Part shown: positions 21,190-31,679 of the stretch, in pieces
Numbering within the stretch: the stretch's first letter is position 1
How the letters are laid out: each line of letters starts with the position of its first letter
Source of the DNA: Meconema thalassinum
Taxonomy: Eukaryota > Arthropoda > Insecta > Orthoptera > Tettigoniidae
Assembly (NCBI GenBank): GCA_946902985.2
Contig: OX336389.2
Span: 1,011,499,441-1,011,563,440, forward strand
Direction of reading: 5' to 3'
DNA length: 64,000 nt
Notes under the pieces: generated by a model
Database searches by the model: none
What the model saw: only the letters and a program-made list of their open reading frames with translations
Told to the model about the DNA's origin: nothing
Translations under genes and position numbers: made by a program

Positions 21190-21973
21190 ATGGACGCCAC
21201 TACAATCGATAAGGCTATTGGAAAGTTCTTTGTGTGCAAGAAAAAACTTATTAGCTTTACTCAACATGAATTTTATTAGAACTACCTGAATCATTTCTTT
21301 TTTATGTTACTGTCAACGCTGTGAAAGAAATTTGGGAAAAGGCACCTTCCGAGTGGACTACTGACCCTGCATTGAGTGAACTACAACAATGCAGCCATTT
21401 TTCCCATCACAAGCAATTAACCATGGCAAAAATACCCTCCATCCTACAGTGTGCCACATGCCAATTGATGAAATTATATCATGGACATAAAACTCACTGT
21501 AACGACATTGTATCATCATTCCATGATTGTCATGTGGAAAACAACCACCTGCCATGCTCGTCAGCTGCCGCTGACAAACAACAAGAAGAAGAACAACAAT
21601 GAAAGTGTATTTAACCGATCGAAACCTCCATGCCCTAAGTGTACTGGCCGTGGTATTATTGATAACATTATTAAAACTTACCACTCGAAGTTCACCTACC
21701 TGCTTACAGTTTTGCGGTCCTGATACTCGTCTTGAAGATCGTTTTAAGAGAGGGGATATGGGGATAAATGCGTTGGGCCATGCATGTCGTAATCATGATA
21801 CAGCCTATCAAAACAGTGATCCCACTCTAAGACGCATTGCCGACAAAGTCTTGTTATGCATTGCCAAGCAACGATTAACAGCTTCAGATGCCAGTCTATC
21901 AGACCGAATGGCTGCTTTTATGGTTATTGCTGCTATGAAAAGCAAATTACTTTTACCTAAATATGGACTTTAA
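21190..21973 (+). pseudogene. Polinton PLA2-like virion protein (frame broken)
   Basis: The C-terminal region (21710-21973) reads FCGPDTRLEDRFKRGDMG, then HACRNHDTAY and RRIADKVL. This is the parvovirus/adintovirus type of phospholipase A2-like fold: a glycine-rich calcium loop and the His-Asp catalytic pair. Upstream in another frame is GRGIIDNIIK, which normally precedes the PLA2 block, and further upstream a third frame with YVTVNAVKEIW shared with the second Polinton at 62 kb. The possible first codon is ATG at 21190. Frame changes lie near 21285, between 21480 and 21640, and near 21715. The domain is thought to breach endosomal membranes during entry. Confidence 0.72.
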
Positions 21974-22617
21974 CATGATCAATTTATTTTAAAAAATGTA
22001 CACTATCACTGTTATTTTTTTTAAATAAATAAATAAATAAATAGACAAGAAGCCATGTTGTTTTTTTTTCATTATTATTGACTAATCGATTGAATATGAT
22101 CATTATAAATAATGTACTAAAACTATTTTTTCATTATAAATAAATAGGACGACAATGCATTATTATTGACTAATACAGTAGTTTGAGTATGATCATTATA
22201 AACAATGATATAAATGGTATTTGAACTAAAACATATTTTTTAAATTATAAACAATAAAAAGAAAGGACGACAGTGCATTATTATTGACTAATAGTTTGAA
22301 TATGATCATTATAAATATTGCATTTGTACTAAAACGATTTTTTAAAATTATAAACAATAAAAAGAATTACAATGCATTGTTATTGACTAATAGTTTGATT
22401 ATGATCATTATAAACATTGTATCAATGGTATTTGTACTAAATGATAAAATAAGTTAAAACGCCATGGGCTTAAGGATGGCTTGTTAATCAAACACCCCCT
22501 CATGGACTGCAACCACAAGTTAAAAAAATAAAGTAAAAAAAAAATGTTTTTAAAAGTAGTGATAGTAGCGTATGAAATCATTAAGAAGTCTACGACTATG
22601 TTTTTTTTGTAAAACGC

Positions 22618-22654
<37 letters not shown>

Positions 22655-23259
22655 GTAATAAAAACATGTCATTATGATTTTGTTTGTACAAACCCATGTG
22701 ACCATTTAAGACAATATAACGTTAACTTTAAATTATTTCATTTAATTAGTAAATAGTGTTGATTTGTTTTCTTCTTTTTTTAAAGTTTCGATCTTTCTTT
22801 TTTTCTCTGTTTTTTTTGCTTGTGGTTGCATTGCATGAGTGCGTGTGCTAAGTCAACAAGCTAACCTTAAGCGCATGACGTTTAAACTTATTTTAAAAAC
22901 TATGCATGTACATCAAAAGAAAGTAAAAACCATGCATCATAGGCATGATTCTATTCACGTAGCCTAAGGTTAAAAAATCTCTCTTTAAAGAGAGAACTTA
23001 CAAAAAATTACCATTCATCTATAGCCATTATAGGCATCATTGTATTGACATAGCTTAAGACTAAAAACAAACATAAAGAAAGTTGAAAAAAATATTATGA
23101 TTATTATCATTATTATTATTATTATTATTTACCATTATAAACGTTGAGCAACAATTAATACACGTCAAACCGTTGAGCACCAAACAAATATTTTTGTTAT
23201 AGTAAGGCATCAATAAACAAAGTAATGGCTAGCGTACAATGATTATTCGTTTTCTATTT
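21974..23259. repeat. AT-rich intergenic zone with four ~105-bp degenerate repeats
   Basis: No coding is seen. Between about 22065 and 22440 a unit containing cattattattgactaat and tatgatcattataaa recurs four times. An (att)n tract lies at 22620-22652 and another near 23097-23128. A perfect 18-bp palindrome tctctctttaaagagaga sits near 22979-22996, and a diverged ~38-bp pair (ataggcat..ttctattcac / ttgtattgac) flanks it. The zone separates the convergent capsid and replication gene blocks, so it may hold transcript ends. Confidence 0.6.
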
Positions 23260-23487
23260 TTACAAATCGAATGATGCAATGATTATTTTTTCACCCACAT
23301 AGATTAAATACACAGGGTGAATACTGGAATTGACATCTTCCATGACATCATCTGGTAGGTTATTAAATCGTGTGGGAAGAAATGTCTCAAAGTCTTGACA
23401 AATGCAAAGAGCTCGTTCACCAAATTTGGTTTTTAATTTTTGTATTTTATGTATGCGAAAGGGTGTTTGTGTAGGCAATTCACTCAT
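23260..23487 (-). CDS. Small conserved Polinton protein, 75 aa (possible OB-fold)
   Basis: Intact. The pattern is FRIHKIQKLKTKFGERAL, then DFETFLPTRFNNLPDDV and a C-terminal VYLIYVGEK. I recall similar short proteins (KI..LKTKFG...LEDF..FLP.R) in insect Polintons; the beta-rich pattern suggests an OB-fold nucleic-acid binder, but this is unproven. A good TATA box (ttatataac on the plus strand near 23587) lies about 100 bp upstream on the coding strand. Confidence 0.5.
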   Translation of the reverse strand: MSELPTQTPFRIHKIQKLKTKFGERALCICQDFETFLPTRFNNLPDDVMEDVNSSIHPVYLIYVGEKIIIASFDL

Positions 23488-23651
23488 TTTCTTGCGTGCA
23501 AAGCCTAATCTTGTTCAATGGCGTTCAAGGCGTCCATGCTTGGCTATCAGGAAAGAAGAGAGTGCTATTTTTAACACTCTCATCCTTATATAACACCAAC
23601 AACAACATTGTCAATACATTTAAGCGAGTTTTTTTTAGTCTGAGCGTTTAA

Positions 23652-23990
23652 TGCCTAATGTTGTAGATAGTATTGGATAAATTGACAAAAATATAATAAT
23701 GTTTGTAAGAGGTCTACATGGTCTACATGACGTAAATAGGTATACTGTTGTAAATGACAATCATCATTGATAAGAAAATTTGTGTTTGGTGCGTATGACG
23801 TCCATTAATAATGCTTGATGAATTTCTTGCCACGGACCACGTCCGTCAAAACAAGTGTTTTTTTTAACACTGGAAGAAGCAACAACTGTGTTTGCTGAAT
23901 ATAAACTAGGCTGTCTACGATATGATGATTCATATCATGATACATGCTCATGTTTTCTAAAAGAAAGATCAAAAATAAACCAGCTATCAT
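23652..23990 (-). pseudogene. Unrecognised Polinton small gene, one in-frame stop
   Basis: The frame opens MIAGLFLIFLLENM, a signal-peptide or membrane-like start, then a His/Tyr-rich segment. It reaches a TAA at 23805, but the same frame continues with coding-like sequence (NTNFLINDDCHLQQYTYL, then a Leu/Tyr-rich tail) to a stop near 23652. No family is recognised. It lies in the minus-strand cluster with the 75-aa gene and PolB. Confidence 0.35.
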
Positions 23991-24059
23991 TTTAAACTAT
24001 TTTTAAGCTATAAATATACCAAGACCTTGTTTTTTTTTAATTTTAAATTAAAAAAGAAT

Positions 24060-24470
24060 AGTTGATTCCTACCACAGGGTAGAGGGGGTTGTTGAATCAC
24101 ATCAATAACGTGCTAGAGCATCATTAGACAAATCAATTAAAACGTATTTATAGGGATAGGGTTCAATCACTTAAGCATCTGTTAATGAAATAGTGCAAAC
24201 CACTGCCACTGACGAAACGTATTTTCAAAATCTGGCAAATAACTAAATGGTATCAAATCACCATCATTTTAATTAAAAATAGTGGGACTCTCACATCTAT
24301 AAAATCTTAAATAAGACATTGGTTTAAAGGTTGATTACCAGCTAAGCCTGTTTTTTGTAGTTATTTATGTTGTATCATCAGTAACTGATCTTGAACTTCT
24401 GAGCAAAGGGCTTCATACTTTTTTTTCTAAAGATAAGTAACAAATCGCAAAGTTATTATTATTAACATGT
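24060..24470 (-). pseudogene. Unrecognised decayed Polinton gene
   Basis: Coding-like residue order is visible in two frames: first EALCSEVQDQLLMIQHK, later (after a frame change near 24320) LRFYRCESPTIFN and DLIPFSYLPDFENTFRQW, with several in-frame stops towards 24060. No family is recognised. The call rests only on amino-acid-like composition and its place in the cluster. Confidence 0.3.
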
Positions 24471-24488
24471 TATGATTCATATTATCAG

Positions 24489-24899
24489 TTATATCGGTGG
24501 TTCAAGAATTTGTGGCAATAGTTTCCCTAACAGATAAACAAAATCGTAGGCCTGTTGACAATGTTCACATGACCACTGCATTACCTTTCGGTAAAACGTA
24601 TGTAAAATTAACAAATGATTGTCACACACCTTGTAGCCTACTTCTAAAAGTTGACATTCATTTTCATCGTTTTCAGTCAAAACATGAATTTGAAAATTAT
24701 TTAATAGGAATTGTTTTATGAAGATTAAGTGTGAATCATTTTCAAGATAGGTTGGAGGTAAATGTATGCCTCTATTGTCAATAGGTATTAATATATAATC
24801 CCTTTGTTGAATGAGTCGTAAACGATTCCCCTGTCGACGTGCAAATTCGCATTGCATACTGTTAAATAAAAAAATAGTATGCACAGATACTATAAGCAA
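24489..24899 (-). CDS. Unrecognised Polinton protein, 136 aa
   Basis: An open frame. The first 14 residues are hydrophobic (LIVSVHTIFLF); a second Met at residue 15 (MQCEFARRQGN) could be the true start. The centre is charged with ENDENECQLLEVGYKVC, and the C-terminal third contains WSCEHCQQAYDFV, a CxxC pair. It could be a small zinc-binding or secreted accessory protein. Not recognised. Confidence 0.42.
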   Translation of the reverse strand: MLIVSVHTIFLFNSMQCEFARRQGNRLRLIQQRDYILIPIDNRGIHLPPTYLENDSHLIFIKQFLLNNFQIHVLTENDENECQLLEVGYKVCDNHLLILHTFYRKVMQWSCEHCQQAYDFVYLLGKLLPQILEPPI

Positions 24900-25190
24900 A
24901 CGTCTGCATGCTAATGGATGCCTATAAAGGCTAAGTTAACATACCATGCAATTTATTAACCATGTCTATATCCAAGAAACAAACAAATAAAGCACAAATT
25001 TAAACCAGGGTGTGGGTATTTCCATAAACATGAATACAGCATAAACTAAAAAAATAGCCAGATGTCTTTTCAATGTAAAGTATGGTCCTAAAAAGCCGAA
25101 TCAAACAAAAAAACATAAGCATTACATGTTGTTGTTGTTGTTGTTGTTGTTAGTTTCTAACATACCGTATTCTATGTGGTGATTATTGAT
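24900..25190. other. Intergenic, (gtt)n tract
   Basis: AT-rich, with a gtt-repeat at about 25128-25151. No gene is seen. Confidence 0.5.
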
Positions 25191-25664
25191 TCATAGGCAA
25201 AGTAAAATAAAGTTGACGAAATGCTTGTTGGCGATATGATGTGGTTCTTTCCTCAGCAAGGAATTTATAAAAGTGAAAACAAAACATATTTGACGTAACT
25301 GGAAAATAAACATAAACAGCGGTATTGTACAAAACGTGCACCAAAAATCTGGAAAACAATCCTCATCCGCTAATTTAACAATCACCTGTTTCATCTTTAA
25401 CCATGATTTATTAATCACTTCCGTAGATACATTATTTTGAAAACCTAAATTTAGCATACAAGATTTGCAATAGTGATGGCCTGGATCATAAAACATGTCA
25501 TCATCCATAATGTTGTTATAAAAAGTGGTATCAATTCATGCTTTAGTTTTCCTATATTCCGAAGGATAGGCCACACGTTGCGGATTATAATTTATCATCA
25601 TTGCATATTCATTAAACGTAGTGTGTTAGGTCACAATAAACGCATCTTGATGGTGGTTCATCAT
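25191..25664 (-). pseudogene. Unrecognised Cys-rich Polinton protein with two in-frame stops
   Basis: The open 105-aa part (from 25508) contains HHYCKSC and FWCTFC, two CxxC pairs about 40 residues apart, suggesting a zinc-binding site. The same frame extends upstream to ATG at 25662-25664 with coding-like sequence (FNEYAMMINYNPQRVAYPSEY) interrupted by TAA and TGA. The C-terminal part is hydrophobic (LFMFIFQLRQICFVFTFI). No family is recognised. Confidence 0.4.
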
Positions 25665-25965
25665 TGAATCTGAAAAGTAGTAGTTAACGTTTTTACTAAG
25701 TATATATAAAAAGACTATCAATCTATACACTGTCTGTCCCCTATGTGAATAGCAAAAAAAAAAAAGCAAAACCCAAATAAATAACCATCTGTGTGTTGAC
25801 TTGTTTACCTGTAGGCCACAAAGATAACGTGCATCAGGTCAAAATAACCATTTCTGTTCATATATTTGACAGGTATTGTTTTCAAATATACCACCACTCT
25901 TAACACTAGCCATAAAGTGAGATTGTCCACAGTAAAAGCAGCAGATTATTTTTTTCTTATTGCAT
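25665..25965. other. Intergenic spacer in Polinton
   Basis: AT-rich with a poly-A tract near 25754. No gene is seen. Confidence 0.5.
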
Positions 25966-26303
25966 GAGGCCTATTAAGCCACATGTCTACTGAGGGTGGG
26001 TGGTCACTTTGCTGAAACATGAGGCCTAATAATTCACAACCTAGCGAGGCCTATTAAGCCGCATGCCTACTGAGGGTGGGTGGACACTTTGCTGAACGAT
26101 GAGGCCTATTAAGCCACAACCTAGTGAAGCCTATTAAGCCGCATGCCTACTGAGGCTGGGTGGTCACTTTGCTGAAACATGAGCCCTATTAAGCCACAAT
26201 CTAGTGGGGCCTATTGAGCCGCAAGCCTACTGAGGGTGGGTGGTTACTTTGCTGAAACATGAGGCCTATTAAGCCACAACCTAGTGAGGCCTATTAAGCC
26301 AGC
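25966..26303. repeat. 80-bp minisatellite, four full copies
   Basis: Units start at 25966, 26046, 26126 and 26206, followed by a partial copy to 26303. Each unit holds the motif gaggcctattaagcc twice, 55 and 25 bp apart, plus ctactgagggtgggtgg and ctttgctgaa. It is more GC-rich than its surroundings. It lies just downstream of the PolB gene end. Confidence 0.88.
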
Positions 26304-26346
26304 ACCTAAAGAAGCCAACATGTTTTTAATCTAGCCTGTGCACAGT

Positions 26347-26374
26347 GAGCCATGCAAAAGTTGATGCATGGCTC
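26347..26374. other. Perfect 10-bp stem hairpin
   Basis: gagccatgca, an 8-nt loop, then tgcatggctc. It lies between the minisatellite and the PolB 3' end, so a transcript-end or regulatory role is possible but unproven. Confidence 0.55.
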
Positions 26375-26589
26375 TCTTTATGCGTTGACAGGCAAATAGC
26401 ACAAGACATACAGTTTATATACAATTATTTACACACATTCACACATCCATGCAAGCAGGTTAAAAAACAAAAATTATATGATACACTACAATTTTTTATT
26501 TTTATTCCAAGGCTCGAGATGGCATCACACACGTTATAACAACCAAACCAAACACTTGCCGTGATGTACAACAACAATAGCAACAACCA

Positions 26590-29500
26590 TTACTGGTTGT
26601 AACCAAAGGGAACGCTTGTCATCATATCCTGACACCACTGTCTTTTGTCATCCAACAAAGCGAGTGCTTGTTTTCGCTGTTTCATTAAAAATAAATTATG
26701 ATTTTTGAAAGAATCCTAAACTGACTATGTGTCATGCCTGTGTTGGTCTGAAGGACATGTAAATAATCATCCACACAAAGGGGTTTAACCACGTGCTGGC
26801 TAATCCCTTTGGCTCGCATAGATTCACATAATCTACCTGCCGAAAACTATACATTTTCGGTGCAAGCCCAACAAACTCAGTCATCATGGTGTCTGAACAT
26901 TCATCTTCCATTATACCAATTTCTTTTTTGTTCAGACAGGGGATATCAAACACGTTCTTCTCACTAATCGAGGGCGTGTCAAACCATTTTGGGGTTTTCT
27001 TTGATAACGACATATGGATTACAGTCACGGATATGGTAAATGAAACTATCCCTGTCTATATAACAAGGAAATGATACCAAATTGCTGCATTGCAAAACCA
27101 TATTGAAATTTATACATGTGCAATTTATAAAATTCTAAAATAACTTGGCCTAAATAGGTGGGTTTATTCATGATCACTTTAGTTTTAGCAAGTTCAATCG
27201 TGACTAGTTCATGATCGATAACGTTCAAAGATTTGAAATTTGGTTTTACAATATATTTTTGAGCTCCACATTGTCCATGCCATGTGTTCACCAATTTTAT
27301 GTTCCTATACTGCCGTACATTTTCCAAACTCTTGCCATAAATACTATTATTCATCAGTTTAAAAAGAATTATTTGAAATGGCTGAGTGGCACTTAGTCTG
27401 TGACTGGTATTTAAATCCATGTACGGTTTTAACCACAGTTCCTGACAGAAAGAGATACCTCTATGGATTTTTTCAGGGTTAAACCCTGGGCTAAACATTC
27501 TACCAGCATGTCAATATGCAATACATAGTGATTTTTGTTATACAAGGTGCCCATCAATTTTTTATGATTGCCCTTACTATCGGGCGACACCATTTTCTCT
27601 ATGCAAAAGGGATACTCACCATGTCGCTGTCTGAGATCGGGGGGATAAGCTAAGTCAAAGTCTAGGACATATCCTACGTCCTGTTGCTCACTTGCGCTAT
27701 GCACATTAAACTCTTTAATTTAATCCTCACACAGCCAGACAAAGTTTTTGTACGGCTGCAGTTGACTCATGGCAAGACCGTATAAATTTTTTACATCAAA
27801 ATACATTAGGTAGGAATCTGGTTCTTTAGGACAATAATCAGGCATGTTATGATTATTTGCCTTGGCATGTCGCTGATTGAGAGATATGAACCCCCCACGA
27901 ATCCCTTTTTCCATCATCAGTACCATATCAGGATCCGTCAATAAATCAAGCTCTATTTGGGTAAATTTGAGAGCAGCATCCCAACTTAACCCTGGACTGG
28001 TATAGTAGTGGGCTGTGTCGAGGCCGTATATCGTATCACATAGTTGACGAGACGTCTTAAATACGTCTGTCAACAATAGCACGTCTAATTTTAAGTAGTG
28101 CATAGCATACTGACCCATGGTTTCTATGTCAAACGCTCGCCAAACATGGCATGCGTGGGCATATTCTTATTCAGTGATGGTGCTTTTAGTTAACTGAGAA
28201 AATAATTTTTCTCGCGGCGGCAAAGACGTTTCTTCAAGCTCCTCGTAACTTGCCACATAATCATAAGGAAAATGGCCTTTTGAACACACAATTTAAATTG
28301 TTTTGTATCCGTAAAGTGGGAATGGGTATGTTTCAACTCATCCTCGCTTAGCCCTTTAACAGGACTATCCAGCGAACTAGACATAAACTTGAATGAGTCG
28401 AGAAAGCGAATGCTCATCCCTCCTTTTCACCATGAAAGTGAAGTGAAGCTCTCTTGGTTCTTAGCCAAAATGGTGAATTTACTCTTATCTAACTGAGCAA
28501 ATTGTTTAACAATAATGTGAAGGTCATACCGAGGGAAATTTTGTAAGAAGACAGGGAGGAAGCGAGATGCAGAGTATTTCAAATTGCATTCGCTATGGGT
28601 GGCATCTCTAAAATGCCCTGTCCTGTGGAGGTGATCTCTTACATTTGTCTCCGCCTAAAATAGTATTTTCGCATATGTGACAGGTGGTGGCTTGATCATA
28701 TTCAGTTTTCTGTACGTCATTCATCTGAATAGGTATATGGTTGTCCAAAATTGTTTCTACTTTGCCCGCTAAATCCGTCATTTGATCAACAAGCCACCGC
28801 GCACAATCGGGACCATTTTGACTTACATACTCCAATTGGGATTTATCATACTGACAGACAACAGAATGGCCAACAGCGAAAGGCTCATGTTGCTGCACTG
28901 GATAGGTTGAGCTTATATGGGGCTTGGTTCACATCCCTGAATGGGAACTGTGAGGGCCTCAAAATAAGCGTAAACACTAAATGGTAGCATGTCTTGTTTA
29001 TTAGTGGCCTTAAATTTTAAGACTGCGTAATTCCCTTCGGGCAGCACAAGCTTTACTGCCGGCTGCCCCTCACAGTCTCCTATATGTCGTTCCAAAAGTT
29101 CAGCAGTTCTGAAATACTGGAGGCAGCGCTCGCAAATGTGCATTTTACCATCATGGTTGGACGCTTGGCTGTTTACCAATCTACTCAATTTCTTTACCCA
29201 GCAATAATGATTTTTATCCTCATGAGACAAAAATAGTAAGTGAATGTGGTATTGTTTTGTCTCTTTGCTAGCATACAAGGGACCTACAATGTTGCTTCCC
29301 TCGACGCCATACACTATGAAGGAGAAATTTGGGTTGTCTTTCTCAAATAAATGCATTTTATCTAGAGACATGGGAAATGAAACACGCTCCAGATTAAGAG
29401 TTTGCTTTAAGTGGTTAAACATAGCTTTGTACTACCCTGGTTTATGACATTTCTGTCCTGACAGGGTTGCAAACAACTAGCTACACTCCATAAAAAGCAA

Positions 29501-30011
29501 TGATCGTCTGTGTTGCAGACATTGATCACTGCATTTCTCGAAGCGATAAAGCTCGGTGTGGGAATAAAAATACTTCCTGCATTTAATGGATTGTATTTAC
29601 AAATATTAATTTGCAAATACGCAATGCTATTGAGTGCCAAACCACTCGGTCCGTCTTGCAACTTATCAAATTTACTCGTAGGTCCATCAATAGCTTTTCC
29701 TGATACCACATTTCTAAATTATCGGCTATCAGTAATGTATCCATTTTTGTACAAATGTTGAACGTGTGTTTCTCTTCAACATTATTTTTCATCAAGATAA
29801 ATTCACATAGTTATTCAAAATGTATTTTTAATGCCTGATGAAATCTTAAGCCTTGCTTGCTTTCATTCATAAAATTGGAAAAACATGATTCCACAAATTC
29901 TTTAGGGGACAGACGGTTATTAACATTATAAATTCGGCCGGAACATATTCTACTTTTAAAACATTTGGCTAATGGTTGCCATACTAATTCTTTACACATG
30001 GACATAGACAT
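26590..30011 (-). pseudogene. Polinton protein-primed DNA polymerase B, multiply broken
   Basis: A family B polymerase that copies the linear genome from a protein primer; about 1,140 codons, the usual Polinton length. N-terminal block: LSPKEFVESCFSNFMNES (29,900). A Cys/His finger ICERCLQYF...LLERHIGDC lies near 29,080-29,140. Exo I reads VYAYFEA, where the family has Asp before Phe. IRFLDSFKFM follows, then YLKLDVLLLTDVF and AHYYTSPGLSWDA (28,000), LMYFDVKNLYG (27,790), KLMNNSIYGK (27,340) and DECSDTMMTEFVG (26,890). The C-terminus ends ...LALLDDKRQWC and TAA at 26590-26592. Many frame changes are present; one falls inside the catalytic YxDTDS motif near 27060, where an Arg codon also replaces Thr. 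Not functional. Confidence 0.85.
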
Positions 30012-31537
30012 AATTAAAAATACAATAAATGGAATGTTAACTCACCTTATAAATAGGGTCATAAGAATACAACCCAACCCCTGGTACTACAGCCCATGAC
30101 AGCGAATACAAATGTCTGCTTACACACACACACTCACACTGGCACACAAACACGAGACGCAGCAAACTGTTGTTGTTCTCCAACTCTGCGAGCTCAAACA
30201 GTCAGTCAGTCACGACGTGGTGATGCTTGTTTCTTTCTTTCAAAAAAATATATCTGAAAAGCAGAGCAATAAAGCCCTTTATTAGTTATGGTTATATATT
30301 GAGTAAACATATTCATTCATTCATTCATTCATTCATTCATTCATTCGTTCGTTTGTTCATTACTTCGTTTTTTCTTCATTCATTCAGTCATACAGATATA
30401 GCACATGGTAAAAAAAACACAAAAGAATTAAGAGTGCAACAGGGTTAATCATGTGCTCACACATACAATAAGACATTCACTCGGGAATAGTAAGGTAATT
30501 TGCACAAACAAACAAAATATCTTCATTACGTACCTTTTCAATATCAGGATCGTAGCTTAGTGGTTACGTTGCTACTGCTGATTGTGTGTTGACACACGGT
30601 TTAATTCTTCAACAACAATAAATACTTTTCCGTAAGTTCATGGATTACCATTAAATATATAGCGTTCATTCATTTTAGCGTAAGTCATAAAGAAAATGTA
30701 CACACCTTTGCAAATGAATAATATCAATATTATTTTTTTGAAACCGGTCTCCGCAGCTGCTTTCTTGTTATATGCACAAATCAGTTGTTTATCTGCGACA
30801 AAAAGTATATCGATATCATTATGTCACTAAATCACCTTTCCAATAATGCACTAATCCATTCCATAACATTGTTATAAAACAAATGACATACCTTGTCTTA
30901 CTCCTTTTTGGGGATATGATTTTTATTCAATTATTTAATTAAGTAATTAATCACCAACTCGCGCACGCTAATGGCCGCTCGTCCTTCTCAATCGAAGGAT
31001 ATCTTGTGAGTAATGGTCGTGTTGGTCTGCCACATTGGATATATATGTGTCTATGAATTGTAACACGTTATTTTCTCACATTGTTACAAAACACATTGCA
31101 AGCAAAGACTGGCTTAGAGAACTGTTTACATTAAGGCTTCACACATACGTCTACATAACCCCCACTGTGCACAGCATGCGAAGTTCAGCGTTAGCATTTT
31201 GAAGACAAAGCTCTCTGGCCACAATAACCTTGACCATAGTGTCAAGTTAATGGCTGCTAGCAAAAGCTAATGCTGTTATTTCGCTTAGTCCAAACGACAT
31301 ATGTGCAGAGCCAAGCTTCCCACACACGCGCCTACGACATTCCTATTGTGATAACGAGCTAGCTCTCTCATGCCAGTCCAACACCCAGTTCTGTCTGCAA
31401 CTAACATATCTCTTTTCGCAAACTGTTTCTATGTGTGAGCCAAGCTGAGCATGGTCAAATCATGTGTGTATGTTTTTAGCACCATCTGAGCGCTTGACAT
31501 CCGAACACGACGTCACTTCAAATCTGGTTTCTTTCTT

Positions 31538-31571
<34 letters not shown>

Positions 31572-31679
31572 ACGTTTTCCTCAATTATCTGGGAACATAA
31601 CGGAAACGCCCTTTTTAGAGCAAAAAAATGGTTTTAGCTTTTCAACACCTACATCCCCGTAAAGAGGACAATGAAACAA
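30012..31679. other. Polinton right-hand non-coding region with microsatellites
   Basis: No coding is seen. (attc)n at about 30308-30350 and (tttc)n at about 31525-31572. A 25-bp piece resembling the tail of the SINE at 43231 lies near 30075-30100 (aacccctgg..actacagccca). A tRNA-like stretch is at 30543-30612. Confidence 0.55.
30543..30612 (+). other. tRNA-like sequence (A box and B box)
   Basis: tagcttagtgg (30553-30563) fits an A box and ggtttaattct (30599-30609) a B box, 35 bp apart as in a tRNA gene. The acceptor stem does not pair convincingly, so this is a degraded tRNA or SINE head rather than a working tRNA. Confidence 0.35.

Noticed and set aside
25966..26303. CRISPR-like array
   Set aside because: 80-bp units are continuous minisatellite copies without unique spacers, in a eukaryotic transposon context.
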